From: Planctomycetota bacterium
GTDB lineage: Bacteria > Planctomycetota > UBA1135 > GCA-002686595
NCBI GenBank assembly: GCA_016795205.1
Contig: JAEUHZ010000061.1
Coordinates: forward strand, 1-64,000
Direction of reading: 5' to 3'
Length of the DNA stretch: 64,000 nucleotides
Each line of letters begins with the position of its first letter. The first letter of the stretch is position 1. Below the pieces are notes generated by a model. It searched no databases, was not told where the DNA came from, and saw only the letters and a list, made by a program, of their open reading frames with translations. Below are positions 17,253 through 28,707 of the stretch, piece after piece. Made by a program: the position numbers and the translations under genes.

Positions 17253-18463
17253 GCGGCGCGGCGGGACGGGCCGGCGAGCGACGCACGTGGGTCGACCGCG
17301 TCGTGTCGCTGCGCGCGGTGCGCTGGTCGGATCTCGACTGGCACGTGGTGGCGCTGTCCGCGCTGCTGCTCGGCGTGGGGCTGGTGCTCGTGGCGACGAT
17401 GAGCGCGGCCGACGAGGCCTATGGGCGCGCCGACGTGCGCTGGGGCGATCACCTGAAGAAGTTGCTCGTCGCGGCGCCGGCCTTCGTGCTGGGCCTGGCG
17501 GCACGCCCGCGCTGGTTGCGGCGCAATGCGCTGGCGGTCTGGGTGCTCGTCGTCGCGCTGCTGCTGGCGGTCTTCGTGGTGGGGGATGCGCGCAATGGCG
17601 CGCGTCGCTGGATCGACCTGGGGCCCTTCGACCTCCAGCCCTCGGAGCTGGCCAAGGTCGCGGTGATCCTGGGCCTGGCCGCCGCGTTGGATCACCTGCG
17701 CCTGCGCTCGCTGCGCGAGTGGGGGGCGCCGCTGGCGCTGGCGCTGGTGCCCATGGCGCTCGTGGTGCTGCAGCCCGACCTGGGCACCGCGCTCACGCTC
17801 GTGCCGATCACGCTGGGCCTGCTCTACGTCGCGGGGGCCAGTGGCCGGTTGATCCTGGCGTTCGTGGGCGGCGCGTTGGCGCTGGGTCTCTTCGCCTGGC
17901 AGTTCGAGATCGGGATCCGCGACTACCAGCTCCAGCGCCTCGACACCTGGACGCGGGGCTGGAGCGCCGAGGACCTGATCGCCGAGCGGAATGGCGCCGC
18001 GTTCCACGCCTACCATGCGCGCGTGGCCATCGGGAACGGCGGCCTGGGCGGCGAGGGCCTCGGCCGCGGCGTGTCGAACGAGGTCGCCTGGCTCCCCGAG
18101 CGCGATTGCGACTCGATCTTCGCGGTCGTGGCGGAAGAGCTGGGCTGGATCGGCGTGTGCGGGATCCTGGCGCTCTACGGCCTGCTCGTGCTGTCGCTCT
18201 TCCAGAGCGCGTCGGGCCTGCGCGACCGCTTCTCGCGGCTGGTCGTGACCGGCGTCGCGATCCTGTTCGCCGCGCACCTCGTGGTGCATTGCGGCGTGAA
18301 CCTGGGCCTCCTGCCGCTCACGGGCCTGACGTTGCCGCTGTTCTCGACCGGTGGCTCCTCGCTCCTGGCGACGTTCCTGGCGCTGGGCCTCGCGCTGGGG
18401 CTCGCCTCCCATCGGCAGCCGTCGCTCGACGCGGAGACCTTCCGGCGGGGCGCAGCGGGCTAG
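17249..18463 (+). CDS. rodA: SEDS glycosyltransferase RodA
   Basis: A 404-aa polytopic SEDS protein that polymerises lipid II with PBP2. About ten membrane segments are visible. Family signatures are NGARRWIDLGPFDLQPSELAK, LVVLQPDLGTAL (with the essential Asp), QRLDTWT, and the loop FAVVAEELGWIG; it ends with LPLFSTGGSSLLATF. The ATG overlaps the PBP2 stop by 4 nt, as expected for a cognate SEDS-bPBP pair. Length and order are standard. It closes the mre operon; the next gene is convergent. Confidence 0.95.
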   Translation: MSGAAGRAGERRTWVDRVVSLRAVRWSDLDWHVVALSALLLGVGLVLVATMSAADEAYGRADVRWGDHLKKLLVAAPAFVLGLAARPRWLRRNALAVWVLVVALLLAVFVVGDARNGARRWIDLGPFDLQPSELAKVAVILGLAAALDHLRLRSLREWGAPLALALVPMALVVLQPDLGTALTLVPITLGLLYVAGASGRLILAFVGGALALGLFAWQFEIGIRDYQLQRLDTWTRGWSAEDLIAERNGAAFHAYHARVAIGNGGLGGEGLGRGVSNEVAWLPERDCDSIFAVVAEELGWIGVCGILALYGLLVLSLFQSASGLRDRFSRLVVTGVAILFAAHLVVHCGVNLGLLPLTGLTLPLFSTGGSSLLATFLALGLALGLASHRQPSLDAETFRRGAAG

Positions 18464-18565
18464 CGCGGGGCGCGATCCGCCAGCGCCGGGCGCGGGTGCG
18501 ATCCGCGGGCACGCTCAGCAGGCCGGCGCGAGCGGCCGCGGTCCTGCTGCGTTCCGCACGGGCCT

Positions 18566-19111
18566 TCAGTCCTCCTGCCGCCGCCAGCTCTCGCGCCCGC
18601 CCTCCAGCTCCTCCAGGAACTCGATCTCGGACTTCAGCGTCTCGGCGGGCTTCTTGGGCGACTCCGCGGGGTTCAGGCAGAACAGGTCCCAGGCCTCGCC
18701 CTTGAGCTTCCACTGGCGCACGTGCCACTTGCCGTTCTCGGAGCGCTCGAGCGGGAACGTGATGCAGCGCCAGGGCTTGTACTTCCAGCGGTCGCCCTCG
18801 ACGGCCCCGACCTTGTGCAGCACGCAGCCGTCGTTCGCGAACACGCACCAACCCTTGGACACGCCCAGAGCGAAGAGGCCCTCCTTCCGGCGCTTCGTGA
18901 CGAAGCCCTCCTTCTCGACCTTGGCGCGCGCCTCGGGGCGCATGTGAGGCAGGAACTTGGCCAGGTGTTCCTGGATCCGGGCCTGCTCGGCGGCCTCGAT
19001 CGGCGGACGGCCGTTCGAGCAGCAGGTGCCGCCGCAGGTCGGATACACGCATTCGAAGCGCGCGGTCTCCAGGTTGGTGACCTCGGGGCGGGTCGTCGTC
19101 TCGGGCGTCAA
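18566..19111 (-). CDS. YkgJ/DUF3109-like Cys-cluster protein
   Basis: A 181-aa soluble protein with conserved Cys clusters: CVYPTCGGTCC near the N-terminus, GWCVFANDGCVLH, KPWRCITFPLE and LFCLNP. This pattern fits the YkgJ/DUF3109 group of small metal (Zn or Fe-S) binding proteins of unknown function. The C-terminus is a Glu-rich helix. The start ATG overlaps the GNAT stop by 4 nt (ATGA), so it is the last gene of the GNAT transcript. Metal binding is inferred from the Cys arrangement; no enzymatic role can be assigned. Confidence 0.7.
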   Translation of the reverse strand: MTPETTTRPEVTNLETARFECVYPTCGGTCCSNGRPPIEAAEQARIQEHLAKFLPHMRPEARAKVEKEGFVTKRRKEGLFALGVSKGWCVFANDGCVLHKVGAVEGDRWKYKPWRCITFPLERSENGKWHVRQWKLKGEAWDLFCLNPAESPKKPAETLKSEIEFLEELEGGRESWRRQED

Positions 19112-19623
19112 GCGTCGAATCTCCGGCAGTAGACGAGCTTGTCGTCGCCCGTCGCGTAGAAATCGGGAATGCGGGCCGTGAGCGTCAGGCCGCAGCGCTC
19201 GTAGAAGGCGCGCGTCGCGGCGTACTCGGGCTTGGAGGCGGTCTCGATCACGAGCAGGCGACCCTGCGCGGCCCGCACGGCGCGCTCGACGGCGTCGAGC
19301 AGCGCGCGGCCCACGCCCAGTCCCTGCCGGGCGGGGTCGACCGCGATCCAGTACAGGTCGTGCGTTCCCACCGTGCAGGGCGTCGCGCCGTGGCAGGCGT
19401 AGCCCGCGAGCGCGCCGTCGACGTCGGCCACGACGAAGCGATAGCCGCCCTCGGGCGGCTCGTCGACGAGCTCCAGGGCCACCTCGATCTCGGCGGCCGT
19501 GAAGGCGCCCGTGGCGGAGAGCAGCCGCGCGATCGGGGCGCGGTCCGCGGCGCGGTCGATGTCGCGCAGCGCGACGCGCGCGGCCGATCGTGTCGTCGGC
19601 GTACCTTCGGGAGCGGGGGGCAT
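19108..19623 (-). CDS. GNAT family N-acetyltransferase
   Basis: A 171-aa single GNAT domain. The acetyl-CoA binding motif A is clear (WIAVDPARQGLGVGRALLDAVE, containing Q/RxxGxG/A), preceded by ALAGYACHGA and followed by ETASKPEYAATRAFYERCGL (motif B). Substrate unknown. It lies 51 bp downstream of the ATP-grasp gene and two genes from lysine 2,3-aminomutase, on the same strand, so acetylation of beta-lysine or a derivative (as AblB does in osmolyte synthesis) is an attractive inference. A TAGACT box in the gap suggests it may also be transcribed on its own. Confidence 0.85.
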   Translation of the reverse strand: MPPAPEGTPTTRSAARVALRDIDRAADRAPIARLLSATGAFTAAEIEVALELVDEPPEGGYRFVVADVDGALAGYACHGATPCTVGTHDLYWIAVDPARQGLGVGRALLDAVERAVRAAQGRLLVIETASKPEYAATRAFYERCGLTLTARIPDFYATGDDKLVYCRRFDA

Positions 19624-19645
19624 GCAGGCCGGATCGCGGGCGGGC

Positions 19646-19651
19646 AGTCTA
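19646..19651 (-). promoter_or_regulatory. -10 box upstream of the GNAT gene
   Basis: TAGACT on the minus strand, 22 nt before the GNAT ATG, identical to the -10 boxes before mreB and the BMC operon. No convincing -35 is present. Confidence 0.4.
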
Positions 19652-19674
19652 CTCGAAGGCGGCGCGCGCCGGGA

Positions 19675-20664
19675 TCAGCGTGCTGAGCGCTCCAGGGCGC
19701 TCGCGACGATCGCGCCGACGAGCTCGACGTAGGAGAGCCCGCTGCGCGCCGACAGGATGCACAAGTCGCCGGTGCGCGGGTTCATCCCCGGCAGCGGGTT
19801 CGCCTCGAGGAACTTCGGATTGCCTTGCGCGTCGAGGCGCACGTCGACGCGGCCCACGTCGCGGCAACCCAACGCGCGGTAGGCCGCCAGGGCGCAGGCC
19901 TCGACTGCGCCGAGGCTCGCCGGCGGCACGCGCGGCGGCACGAAGTACTCGACCCGCGCCTCCCAGTCGCGCTTGACCTCCAGGGAGTAGACGAACTCGG
20001 CGGTGGCCACGGTCCGCGGCGCGATCTCCATGGCGGCCACGACCCGCGCCCGCCGGCCCGTGCCGAGGATCCCCACGGTCATCTCGGTCCCGGGCAGGAA
20101 CTCCTCGATCAGCGCCGGCTCGCCGTAGTCGCGGACCACGCGCGTGGCCTCGCGCCGCAGCTCCTCGCGCGTGCGGACGCGCGAGGTGAGCCGCACGCCC
20201 ATGCTGGATCCCTCCTGGTTCGGCTTGACGATCGCCGGCAGGTCGAACTCCAGCGCGGCGGCCTCCGCGGGGTCCTCCACGACCGCGAAGCGCGGCGTCG
20301 CCACGCCGTCCGCCGCGGCGAGCTTCTTGGCCAGCGCCTTGTCGAGCGTCACGGCCAAGGTCAGCGGGTCGGAGTGCGTGCAGGGGACGCCCACGAGCTC
20401 ACAGACGGCCGGGACGTGCGCCTCACGCGAGCGCGTCCCGGCGCCTTCCGCGATCGTGAACACGAGCTCGGGCGCGTCGGCCAGGAGGCGCTCGACGAAG
20501 CGCCGCCCGCCGCCGAGCAGCACCGGGTCGTGGCCCAGCTCGGAGAGCGCGCCGGCGATCGCCGCCACGGTCTCCTCCGAGTCGTACTCCTCGAGCAGGT
20601 CGTCGGGTCCGTCCGCGCGCGCGGTCCGGTCCGACTTGAGGTCGAACGCGATGCCGATCCGCAC
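19675..20664 (-). CDS. ATP-grasp ligase, D-Ala-D-Ala ligase-like
   Basis: A 329-aa ATP-grasp enzyme of the D-alanine-D-alanine ligase superfamily. I start at the GTG at 20664, where the fold begins (VRIGIAFDLKSD). Family features: the N-terminal substrate domain with ELVFTIAEG, the dimer/active-site piece VPAVCELVGVPCTHSDP, LDKALAKKLAAADGV, the ATP-binding IVKPNQEGSSMGVRL, IEEFLPGTEMTVGIL, and metal-binding DVRLDAQGNPKFLEANPLPGMNP. True Ddl enzymes are usually in cell-wall clusters; here it is 10 bp after kamA, so it may ligate beta-lysine or another amino acid rather than D-Ala (inference). It could still be a functional Ddl. Confidence 0.85.
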   Translation of the reverse strand: MRIGIAFDLKSDRTARADGPDDLLEEYDSEETVAAIAGALSELGHDPVLLGGGRRFVERLLADAPELVFTIAEGAGTRSREAHVPAVCELVGVPCTHSDPLTLAVTLDKALAKKLAAADGVATPRFAVVEDPAEAAALEFDLPAIVKPNQEGSSMGVRLTSRVRTREELRREATRVVRDYGEPALIEEFLPGTEMTVGILGTGRRARVVAAMEIAPRTVATAEFVYSLEVKRDWEARVEYFVPPRVPPASLGAVEACALAAYRALGCRDVGRVDVRLDAQGNPKFLEANPLPGMNPRTGDLCILSARSGLSYVELVGAIVASALERSAR

Positions 20665-20674
20665 GAGGGCCCCG

Positions 20675-22144
20675 TCAGGTGGCCGGCGTGGGCGCGTCCG
20701 CGCCGCGCGTCGAAGCCTCGGCGCTGCGCAGTCGCTCCTCGCGGGAGTGGCCACGGTGGACCCAACTGCTCTTGCCCACGACCGGCTGGCCGTCGGCGCG
20801 CACGCGTGCCTTCTTCGGGGCGGCGTTGCCGTTGCCGTTGCCGTTCGCGCGCTTCTTGCCGTCCGCCGCGCCGGCGCCGTTGGCGTTCGGCACGACCTGG
20901 GAGGGCCGGGCCGGACGCAGCTCGCCGGAGTGCGGTTGCGCCGCGTCGGGTTCGCTGTACTCGAAGACGCGGTGCTGGAAGTTGCGCAGGAGCGCCTTCT
21001 TGCGGGCGGCGTCGTAGTGGAGCAGGTACTGGGGTTGCACCGGGATCTTGCCGCCGCCCCCCGGCCCGTCGATCACGTAGGTCGGGATCGCGAGGCCTGA
21101 GACGTGTCCCCGCAGGCCCTCGATGATCTCGAGGCCCTTGGCGATCGGCGTGCGGAAGTGCTCCGCACCGCGCACCGGGTCGCACTGGTACAGGTAGTAG
21201 GGCCGCACCCGCATCTTCATCAGGCCCGTGACCAGCGCGCGCATCGTGGCGACGTCGTCGTTGATGCCCTTGAGCAGCACGGACTGGTTGTTCAGCGGGA
21301 TCCCGGCCCGTGACAGCCGGTCGCAGGCTGCCGCCGCCTCGGGGGTCAGCTCGCGCGGGTGGTTGAAGTGCACGTTGACCCACAGCGGGTGGTACTTCTG
21401 CAGCATCGCGACCAGCTCGTCGTCGACGCGCTGGGGCAAGGACACGGGCACGCGCGTGCCGATCCGGATGATCTCGAGGTGCGGGATGGCTCGCAGCTTC
21501 GACAGGATCGACTCCAGCTTCTTCGTGCCGCAGGTCAGGGGGTCCCCGCCCGAGACCACCACGTCGCGGACGGCCGGCGTGCGTGCGATGTACTCGACCA
21601 TGCGGTCGATCTCGACGTCCGGGACCGCGTCCTCGTACATGATCCGCTTGCGCGTGCAGTAGCGGCAGTAGATCGCGCACGAGTTGCTGATCACCATGAG
21701 CACGCGGTCCGGGTAGCGGTGCGTGATGCCGGGCACCGGCGAGTACTGCTCCTCGCCCAGCGGGTCCTCCTCGCCCACGTCGCGGAAGGCGTACTCGCCC
21801 TGGAGCGGCGCCGCGTGCTTGAGGATCGGATCCTCGGGGTCGTCGGGATCGATCAGCGCCAGGTAGTAGGGCGGAATGCCCATGCGGAAGTCGCGCAGGA
21901 TCTCGCGCTGCACGTCCGCGACCGGGGCCAGCTTCGGCAGGAGCTTCACGAGCTCGTCGACCGTCGTGACTCGGTTGCGGAACTGCCAGCGCCAGTCGTT
22001 CCACTGCGCGTCGGTCGCGTCGGGGAAGTAGCGCTCGCGGCCGGACTTCGAGAGCGGGGAGGGGGAACGCTTCGACGCGACGGCCGGGGGGATGGCCGCG
22101 GGAGCGGTGGGTTGCATCAGAGGTGCTTCCAGAGGCCGCGTCAT
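20675..22144 (-). CDS. kamA: Lysine 2,3-aminomutase family radical SAM enzyme
   Basis: A 489-aa PLP- and SAM-dependent aminomutase of the KamA family. The radical SAM motif CxxxCxxC is at C156, C160 and C163 (SCAIYCRYCTRKR); VVVSGGDPLT, PHLEIIRIGTR, VHFNHPRELT, PLNNQSVLLKGIND and RPYYLYQCDPVRGAEHFRT are all family blocks. The PLP lysine region (GGGGKIPVQPQY) is present. The last ~75 residues are a hydrophilic low-complexity tail with Asn-Gly repeats and Lys/Arg, unlike the core. The start could also be the ATG at 22117. Expected reaction: L-lysine to L-beta-lysine. Neighbouring ATP-grasp and GNAT genes suggest a beta-lysine-derived product. Confidence 0.92.
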   Translation of the reverse strand: MTRPLEAPLMQPTAPAAIPPAVASKRSPSPLSKSGRERYFPDATDAQWNDWRWQFRNRVTTVDELVKLLPKLAPVADVQREILRDFRMGIPPYYLALIDPDDPEDPILKHAAPLQGEYAFRDVGEEDPLGEEQYSPVPGITHRYPDRVLMVISNSCAIYCRYCTRKRIMYEDAVPDVEIDRMVEYIARTPAVRDVVVSGGDPLTCGTKKLESILSKLRAIPHLEIIRIGTRVPVSLPQRVDDELVAMLQKYHPLWVNVHFNHPRELTPEAAAACDRLSRAGIPLNNQSVLLKGINDDVATMRALVTGLMKMRVRPYYLYQCDPVRGAEHFRTPIAKGLEIIEGLRGHVSGLAIPTYVIDGPGGGGKIPVQPQYLLHYDAARKKALLRNFQHRVFEYSEPDAAQPHSGELRPARPSQVVPNANGAGAADGKKRANGNGNGNAAPKKARVRADGQPVVGKSSWVHRGHSREERLRSAEASTRGADAPTPAT

Positions 22145-22708
22145 CCGGGGGTCCGGCGCGCGCCGAGCGGGTAGTGGTGGTACGACGACGAGGCGCGAGC
22201 TCGCAACCCGCGCACCGACAGGTGCGCGAGCGCGCGGCTCGCGCGGCAACTTGGCGGGACCGACTCGGCGTCCGCGCGCACCGGACTCGCCAGCGCGTCG
22301 CGTGTGTGGGTCGGAACCGGCCGCACCCAGCCGCAGCGCGCACGCGGCGCGCAGCGAACTGGGAACGGCTCTTCGACGCCCGGGCCCGCGACCCCGGCCA
22401 GGCCGGGGTCGATCGAGCGAAGGGGGGAGGCCGGGCGGATGGCCATGCGAACGCTCGTCCTTCTACTCATGGCGCACGGGCGATCCAAGGAGGACTTGAC
22501 CGAATCTCGCACGTTCCGTGCGGGTGCTCTCGATCGCGCGGGCAGCTTGCGACACGCGGTTCGGCCGCGGCAGGGTTGCTCGCGACGCGTCGGGCGCGGG
22601 TTCACCCGAGCCTTCCACCGGACTCCGACGGCAGCGCGGTCGCGGGTCTGATTCCGGCGGGTCTGCTGCTCATTCCACGCGCTCTCCACCGACACTCCAC
22701 CGCGGACC
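22145..22708. other. Intergenic upstream of kamA
   Basis: 564 bp between kamA and the permease, both minus strand. It has lower coding character than its flanks and one small perfect hairpin, CGCACG-TTC-CGTGCG, at 22508-22522. It presumably holds the kamA promoter and leader; TACCCG at 22173-22168 (minus) is a weak -10 candidate. No RNA gene was recognised. Confidence 0.5.
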
Positions 22709-24076
22709 TCACGACGCGCTGCCGACCGCCCGACGGGCGACGAGCGCACGCCACGGTCGGTAGACGATCGCTCCCAGCGCCAGCACGACCCCTCCGATCC
22801 AGACCGCGTCCCCCTGGAGGTTGCCGGCGACGACCGCCGTCGCAGTCAGGAGATAGACCCAGGCCGCCCAGGTCCCAAACCGCGATCGGAACGGCCAGCT
22901 CGCGCCGGGGAGGCGCCGCAGCCGCAGGAAGGCCGCGGCGACGAGCCCGTGGAAGATCCACTCCACGAACACGACGTTGTCGACGAGGAACCCGGCCCCG
23001 CCCCACAGCCAGTAACCGAGCGCCAGGGTCAACTGGACGCAGAGCGCCGCCACGGGCGCGCCGGTTCGCGGATGGAGCCGCCCGAAGCGCTCGAAGAACA
23101 GGCCCTCGCGGGCCATGGCCACGAACAGCCAGGGGCTGGTCAGGATCGTGACCACGCACACGCCGAGCGCCGAGACGCCCATCGCCGCGCGCAGGATCTC
23201 GCCGCCGGTCGGGCCCAGGGTCCGCCGCGCGAACTCGCCCGCGAAGGCCGGGTCCGCTGCCAGGCCGCCCAGTCCCAGGACCCGCAGGTACCCGGCGTTG
23301 ATCGCCAGGTAGGCGGCGGCCACGATCGCCACGCCGAGCAGGATCGCGCGCGGCAGCGTGCGGGATGGGTCGCGGACCTCGGGGGCCACGTAGCACACCA
23401 TCTGCCAGCCGCCGTAGGCGAAGAAGATCGGCAGCAACGCCCGCAGCGCGCCCGCTCCGAGCCCCCCCTCGGGCGGCGGGGGAGGCGGCGTGGGCTGGAC
23501 CGAGCCTGGCTCGAAGACGATCCAGGCACCCAGCGCCAGGGCCGCGATGGCTGCGAGCTTGATCAGCGTGCAGCCGTTCTGGAGCAAGGCGCCGGCCTTG
23601 ACCCCGGCCAGCGCCAGCGCGGTGACGAGCACCAGGATCACGGCCCCCGCCACCTGCCCGGCCGCCGTCCCGGGCGGGCCGACGCCGGGCACGATGCCCG
23701 CGAGGTTCGCGACGCAGATCTCCATCATGACCGCGCTGGCGCCGGTCGCGACGACGCCCAGCACGACGAAGGCGAAGAGGAAGGCCGGGAACGGCCCGAA
23801 CGCCGCGCGCAGGAACACGTACCACCCGCCGGCCTGGGGGTAGGCCGCGCCGAGCTCGGCGAAGACCAACGCGGCGTGCACCGCGACGAGCGCGCCGAAC
23901 ACCCACAGCGCGAGGTACCAGCCCGGGTCGGGGACCGCCGCGGCGATGCGCGAGGGATTGTAGAAGATGCCGACGCCCACGATGCCGCCGACGACGAGCA
24001 GCGTGGCGTCGAACGCGCTGAGCTTTCGCGGTCCCAAGGGAGGAGCTGGGGAGGATCGGCCTCCAGGACCCCGCAC
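22709..24076 (-). CDS. APC superfamily amino-acid permease
   Basis: A 455-aa transporter with about 12 membrane segments. The first segment carries the APC signature VVGGIVGVGIFYNPSRIA, and TM6-TM7 region reads LLPIFFAYGGWQMVCYVAPEVRDPSRTLPRAI, typical of LAT/cationic amino-acid type APC proteins. Start is a GTG at 24076; the preceding residues are a short basic/Pro-rich cytoplasmic N-terminus. A Pro-rich loop with six consecutive Pro is unusual. Substrate unknown; upstream of kamA on the same strand, a lysine or related amino acid is possible but the 564-bp gap makes co-transcription doubtful. Confidence 0.88.
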   Translation of the reverse strand: MRGPGGRSSPAPPLGPRKLSAFDATLLVVGGIVGVGIFYNPSRIAAAVPDPGWYLALWVFGALVAVHAALVFAELGAAYPQAGGWYVFLRAAFGPFPAFLFAFVVLGVVATGASAVMMEICVANLAGIVPGVGPPGTAAGQVAGAVILVLVTALALAGVKAGALLQNGCTLIKLAAIAALALGAWIVFEPGSVQPTPPPPPPEGGLGAGALRALLPIFFAYGGWQMVCYVAPEVRDPSRTLPRAILLGVAIVAAAYLAINAGYLRVLGLGGLAADPAFAGEFARRTLGPTGGEILRAAMGVSALGVCVVTILTSPWLFVAMAREGLFFERFGRLHPRTGAPVAALCVQLTLALGYWLWGGAGFLVDNVVFVEWIFHGLVAAAFLRLRRLPGASWPFRSRFGTWAAWVYLLTATAVVAGNLQGDAVWIGGVVLALGAIVYRPWRALVARRAVGSAS

Positions 24077-24130
24077 GCAAGCCGCAGTCCGCGGGTCGTG
24101 GCCAGCGCTGGCCGGTCGCGCCCCGGCGCA

Positions 24131-24136
24131 TAGACT
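24131..24136 (+). promoter_or_regulatory. -10 box, probably leaderless promoter
   Basis: TAGACT ends 8 nt before the ATG of the amidohydrolase, so transcription would start within one or two bases of the start codon. The -35 region is weak (CTGGCC at 24108-24113). No Shine-Dalgarno fits between. Confidence 0.5.
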
Positions 24137-24144
24137 GCCGCGCC

Positions 24145-25368
24145 ATGCCGCGCGCCGTGCGTCGTGTCCTGCTCGTGCTCGCCGCCGCCGGGCTGGCGCT
24201 GGCCCTGGCCGCCTGGGCCGTGTTCGAGGTCGCCGTCGGGCGCAGCTCCCCCGACCCCTCCGACCTGAGCGGGCTCTCGCCGGGCGCGCTGGCGCTCGTC
24301 GAGGCCGCCACGCGCGAATTCCGCGACGACCCAGCCTTCGACCACCACGTCCACGCCGTGGGCACCGGCGAGGGCGGGAGCGGTGCGCACGTGAGCCCGC
24401 GCTTCAGCTCCTGGCTGCACCCCCGTCAGCACGTGCAGTTCCGGGCCTACCTGCGCGCGTTCGGCATCGACGACCCGGCGCGCGCCGAGTCCCAGAGCGT
24501 GGCGCGCTTCGTGGCCCTGGCACGCGCCGCCGGCGTTTCGCGCCACGCGCTGCTGGCGTTCGACGCGCACTACGGACCCGACGGCGAGCTCCACGAGGCC
24601 GAGACCGAGTTCCGTGTCCCAAACCTCCACGTCGAGCGCGTGGCCCGCGAGCACGCGGACCTCCTCGTGCCGGCCGCCTCGATCCACCCCTACCGGCGCG
24701 ACGCCCTGGATGAGCTCGAGCGCGCCGCCGCCGCCGGTGTGCGCCTCGTCAAGTGGCTGCCGAACGCCATGGGGATGGACCCGGCCGATCCACGCTGCGA
24801 CGCGTTCTATGCGGCCCTGGCGCGCCTGGGGCTGACGCTCCTGTCCCACGCCGGCGAGGAGCAGGCCGTCGAGTCCGAGGCCACGCAGGAGTTCGGGAAC
24901 CCGCTGCGCCTGCGCCGCGCGCTGGACGCGGGCGTGCGGGTCTACGTGGCGCACTGCGCCTCGCTCGGCACGGGCGTCGACCTCGACGATCCCGCGCTGC
25001 GGCGCGTCGAGAACTTCGACCTGTTCCTGCGCCTCATGGACGAGCCGCGCTACGTCGGATTGGTCTTCGGCGAGATCTCCGCCCTGACCCAGGTCGGACG
25101 AGCTGGCCGGCCGCTGGCGACGATGCTCGAGCGCGTCGACCTCCACGAGCGGCTGGTGAACGGCAGCGACTGGCCCCTGCCGGCGATCGACGCCCTGTTC
25201 CAGACCGGCAGGCTGCGCGACGCGGGCTACCTGACCGCCGACGCGGCGCGGCAGTTGGACGAGGTCTGGCGCGTGAACCCGCTGCTCTTCGACCTCGTGC
25301 TCAAGCGCACGGTCGCGCACCCGCGCACGGGGCAGCGCTTCCCCGCCGCGGTGTTCCGCGCGCGCTGA
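24145..25368 (+). CDS. Membrane-anchored amidohydrolase-fold protein
   Basis: A 407-aa protein with an N-terminal membrane segment or signal anchor (residues ~8-30) and a TIM-barrel of the amidohydrolase_2 family. Metal and active-site motifs are in the expected order: DHHVH (66-70), a Lys-containing VKWLPNAMGMD, LSHAGEE, VYVAHCASLG and NGSDWP. The catalytic domain would lie outside the cytoplasmic membrane. Related proteins are hydrolases or decarboxylases acting on cyclic or aromatic substrates; the real substrate is unknown. It is transcribed divergently from the permease with 68 bp between them and convergently to the histidine kinase. Confidence 0.82.
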   Translation: MPRAVRRVLLVLAAAGLALALAAWAVFEVAVGRSSPDPSDLSGLSPGALALVEAATREFRDDPAFDHHVHAVGTGEGGSGAHVSPRFSSWLHPRQHVQFRAYLRAFGIDDPARAESQSVARFVALARAAGVSRHALLAFDAHYGPDGELHEAETEFRVPNLHVERVAREHADLLVPAASIHPYRRDALDELERAAAAGVRLVKWLPNAMGMDPADPRCDAFYAALARLGLTLLSHAGEEQAVESEATQEFGNPLRLRRALDAGVRVYVAHCASLGTGVDLDDPALRRVENFDLFLRLMDEPRYVGLVFGEISALTQVGRAGRPLATMLERVDLHERLVNGSDWPLPAIDALFQTGRLRDAGYLTADAARQLDEVWRVNPLLFDLVLKRTVAHPRTGQRFPAAVFRAR

Positions 25369-25400
25369 GGACGTCGGGCAGGGGATCGCGCCCCGGCCCT

Positions 25401-27838
<2,438 letters not shown>

Positions 27839-27842
<4 letters not shown>

Positions 27843-28555
27843 GGCTGATCCTCCGCGCGCCGCTCGACGACGCGTGCGAGCTTCAGGAGCTCCGAGCTGA
27901 CCTCCAGCCCGGCCTGCTTCGCGGAGGCCGGGTGCGCGGCGAAGCGCACGCGCGAGTTCGCGAGGAAGAACCCCAGGTGCGCGCCGCGCTGCACCGCGGC
28001 CTCGGACTCGGCCACGAGCAGCACCGGCCGGTCCTTGAGGGTCTGCGCGAGCGCCGGGACCTCGGCCTCGCGCCCGGCGGGCACGAACAAGAGCTGGCAG
28101 TCGCCCGCGACGTCCGGCTCCACGACCCGCACCTCGATGGGGCGCTCGCCGCTCTTGCGCCCCTTGCACGTCTCGGTCAGGACCGCAGCGATCGGATCCC
28201 GGCCCAGGACCCCGATCACGAAGGGCGCGGACTTGTCCTTGAAGGCGGCCTCGGGCCACTTCACGTGGCGGGCCGCGAAGTTGAAGACGAAGGCCGACTT
28301 CACGGCCAGCTCGTCGCGTGCGTCGATCGTGCCCTGAGCGCCAGCGGCCTGCGCCACGGGCGTGGTCCCGACGGCCAGCGCGAGCAGCGCGCTGAGCAGT
28401 CCCGCGAGTCCGCCTGCGAGCCAGGCGGCGCGTCGACGACGCCACCGCGCCGAGGCGGTGCGGCGCGTGGCGATTTCGCTCCCCGCTCCGGGAGGAGGGC
28501 GCGGGGCGCTGCGCGGATGCAGGGGCATGAGGGACCGGGCCGGAGCCCGCGACAC
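27839..28555 (-). CDS. YfiR family (DUF4154) periplasmic protein
   Basis: A 238-aa exported protein. The basic N-terminus with a membrane segment ([19 protein letters not shown]) ending in AQA is a signal peptide; the mature part has the YfiR/DUF4154 pattern [91 protein letters not shown]. YfiR proteins are periplasmic regulators that restrain a membrane signalling partner. Here the partner is most likely the histidine kinase encoded next, with which it overlaps by 4 nt. The start is a GTG at 28555; an ATG at 28528 is possible. Confidence 0.9.
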
Positions 28556-28707
28556 GGAGTGATCGGCCCGTCGCGCCGGAAAACTGATCCCGGCCCACGC
28601 ATCTCCGGACCCGCAGGCCCGTGGGTGGCCGACGCTGCCGCGACGCCGGAATCGGTTGCAGCCAGGTTCAAGGCGCGTGCGCCAAAGCCCGACAACCGAC
28701 GGGTCCG

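Noticed and set aside
22145-22708. Small ORF on the plus strand beginning near the ATG at 22441 (MAMRTLVLLLMAHG)
   Set aside because: Only the first residues are hydrophobic; the rest is Arg-rich translation of GC-rich non-coding DNA with no family features or good ribosome site context.
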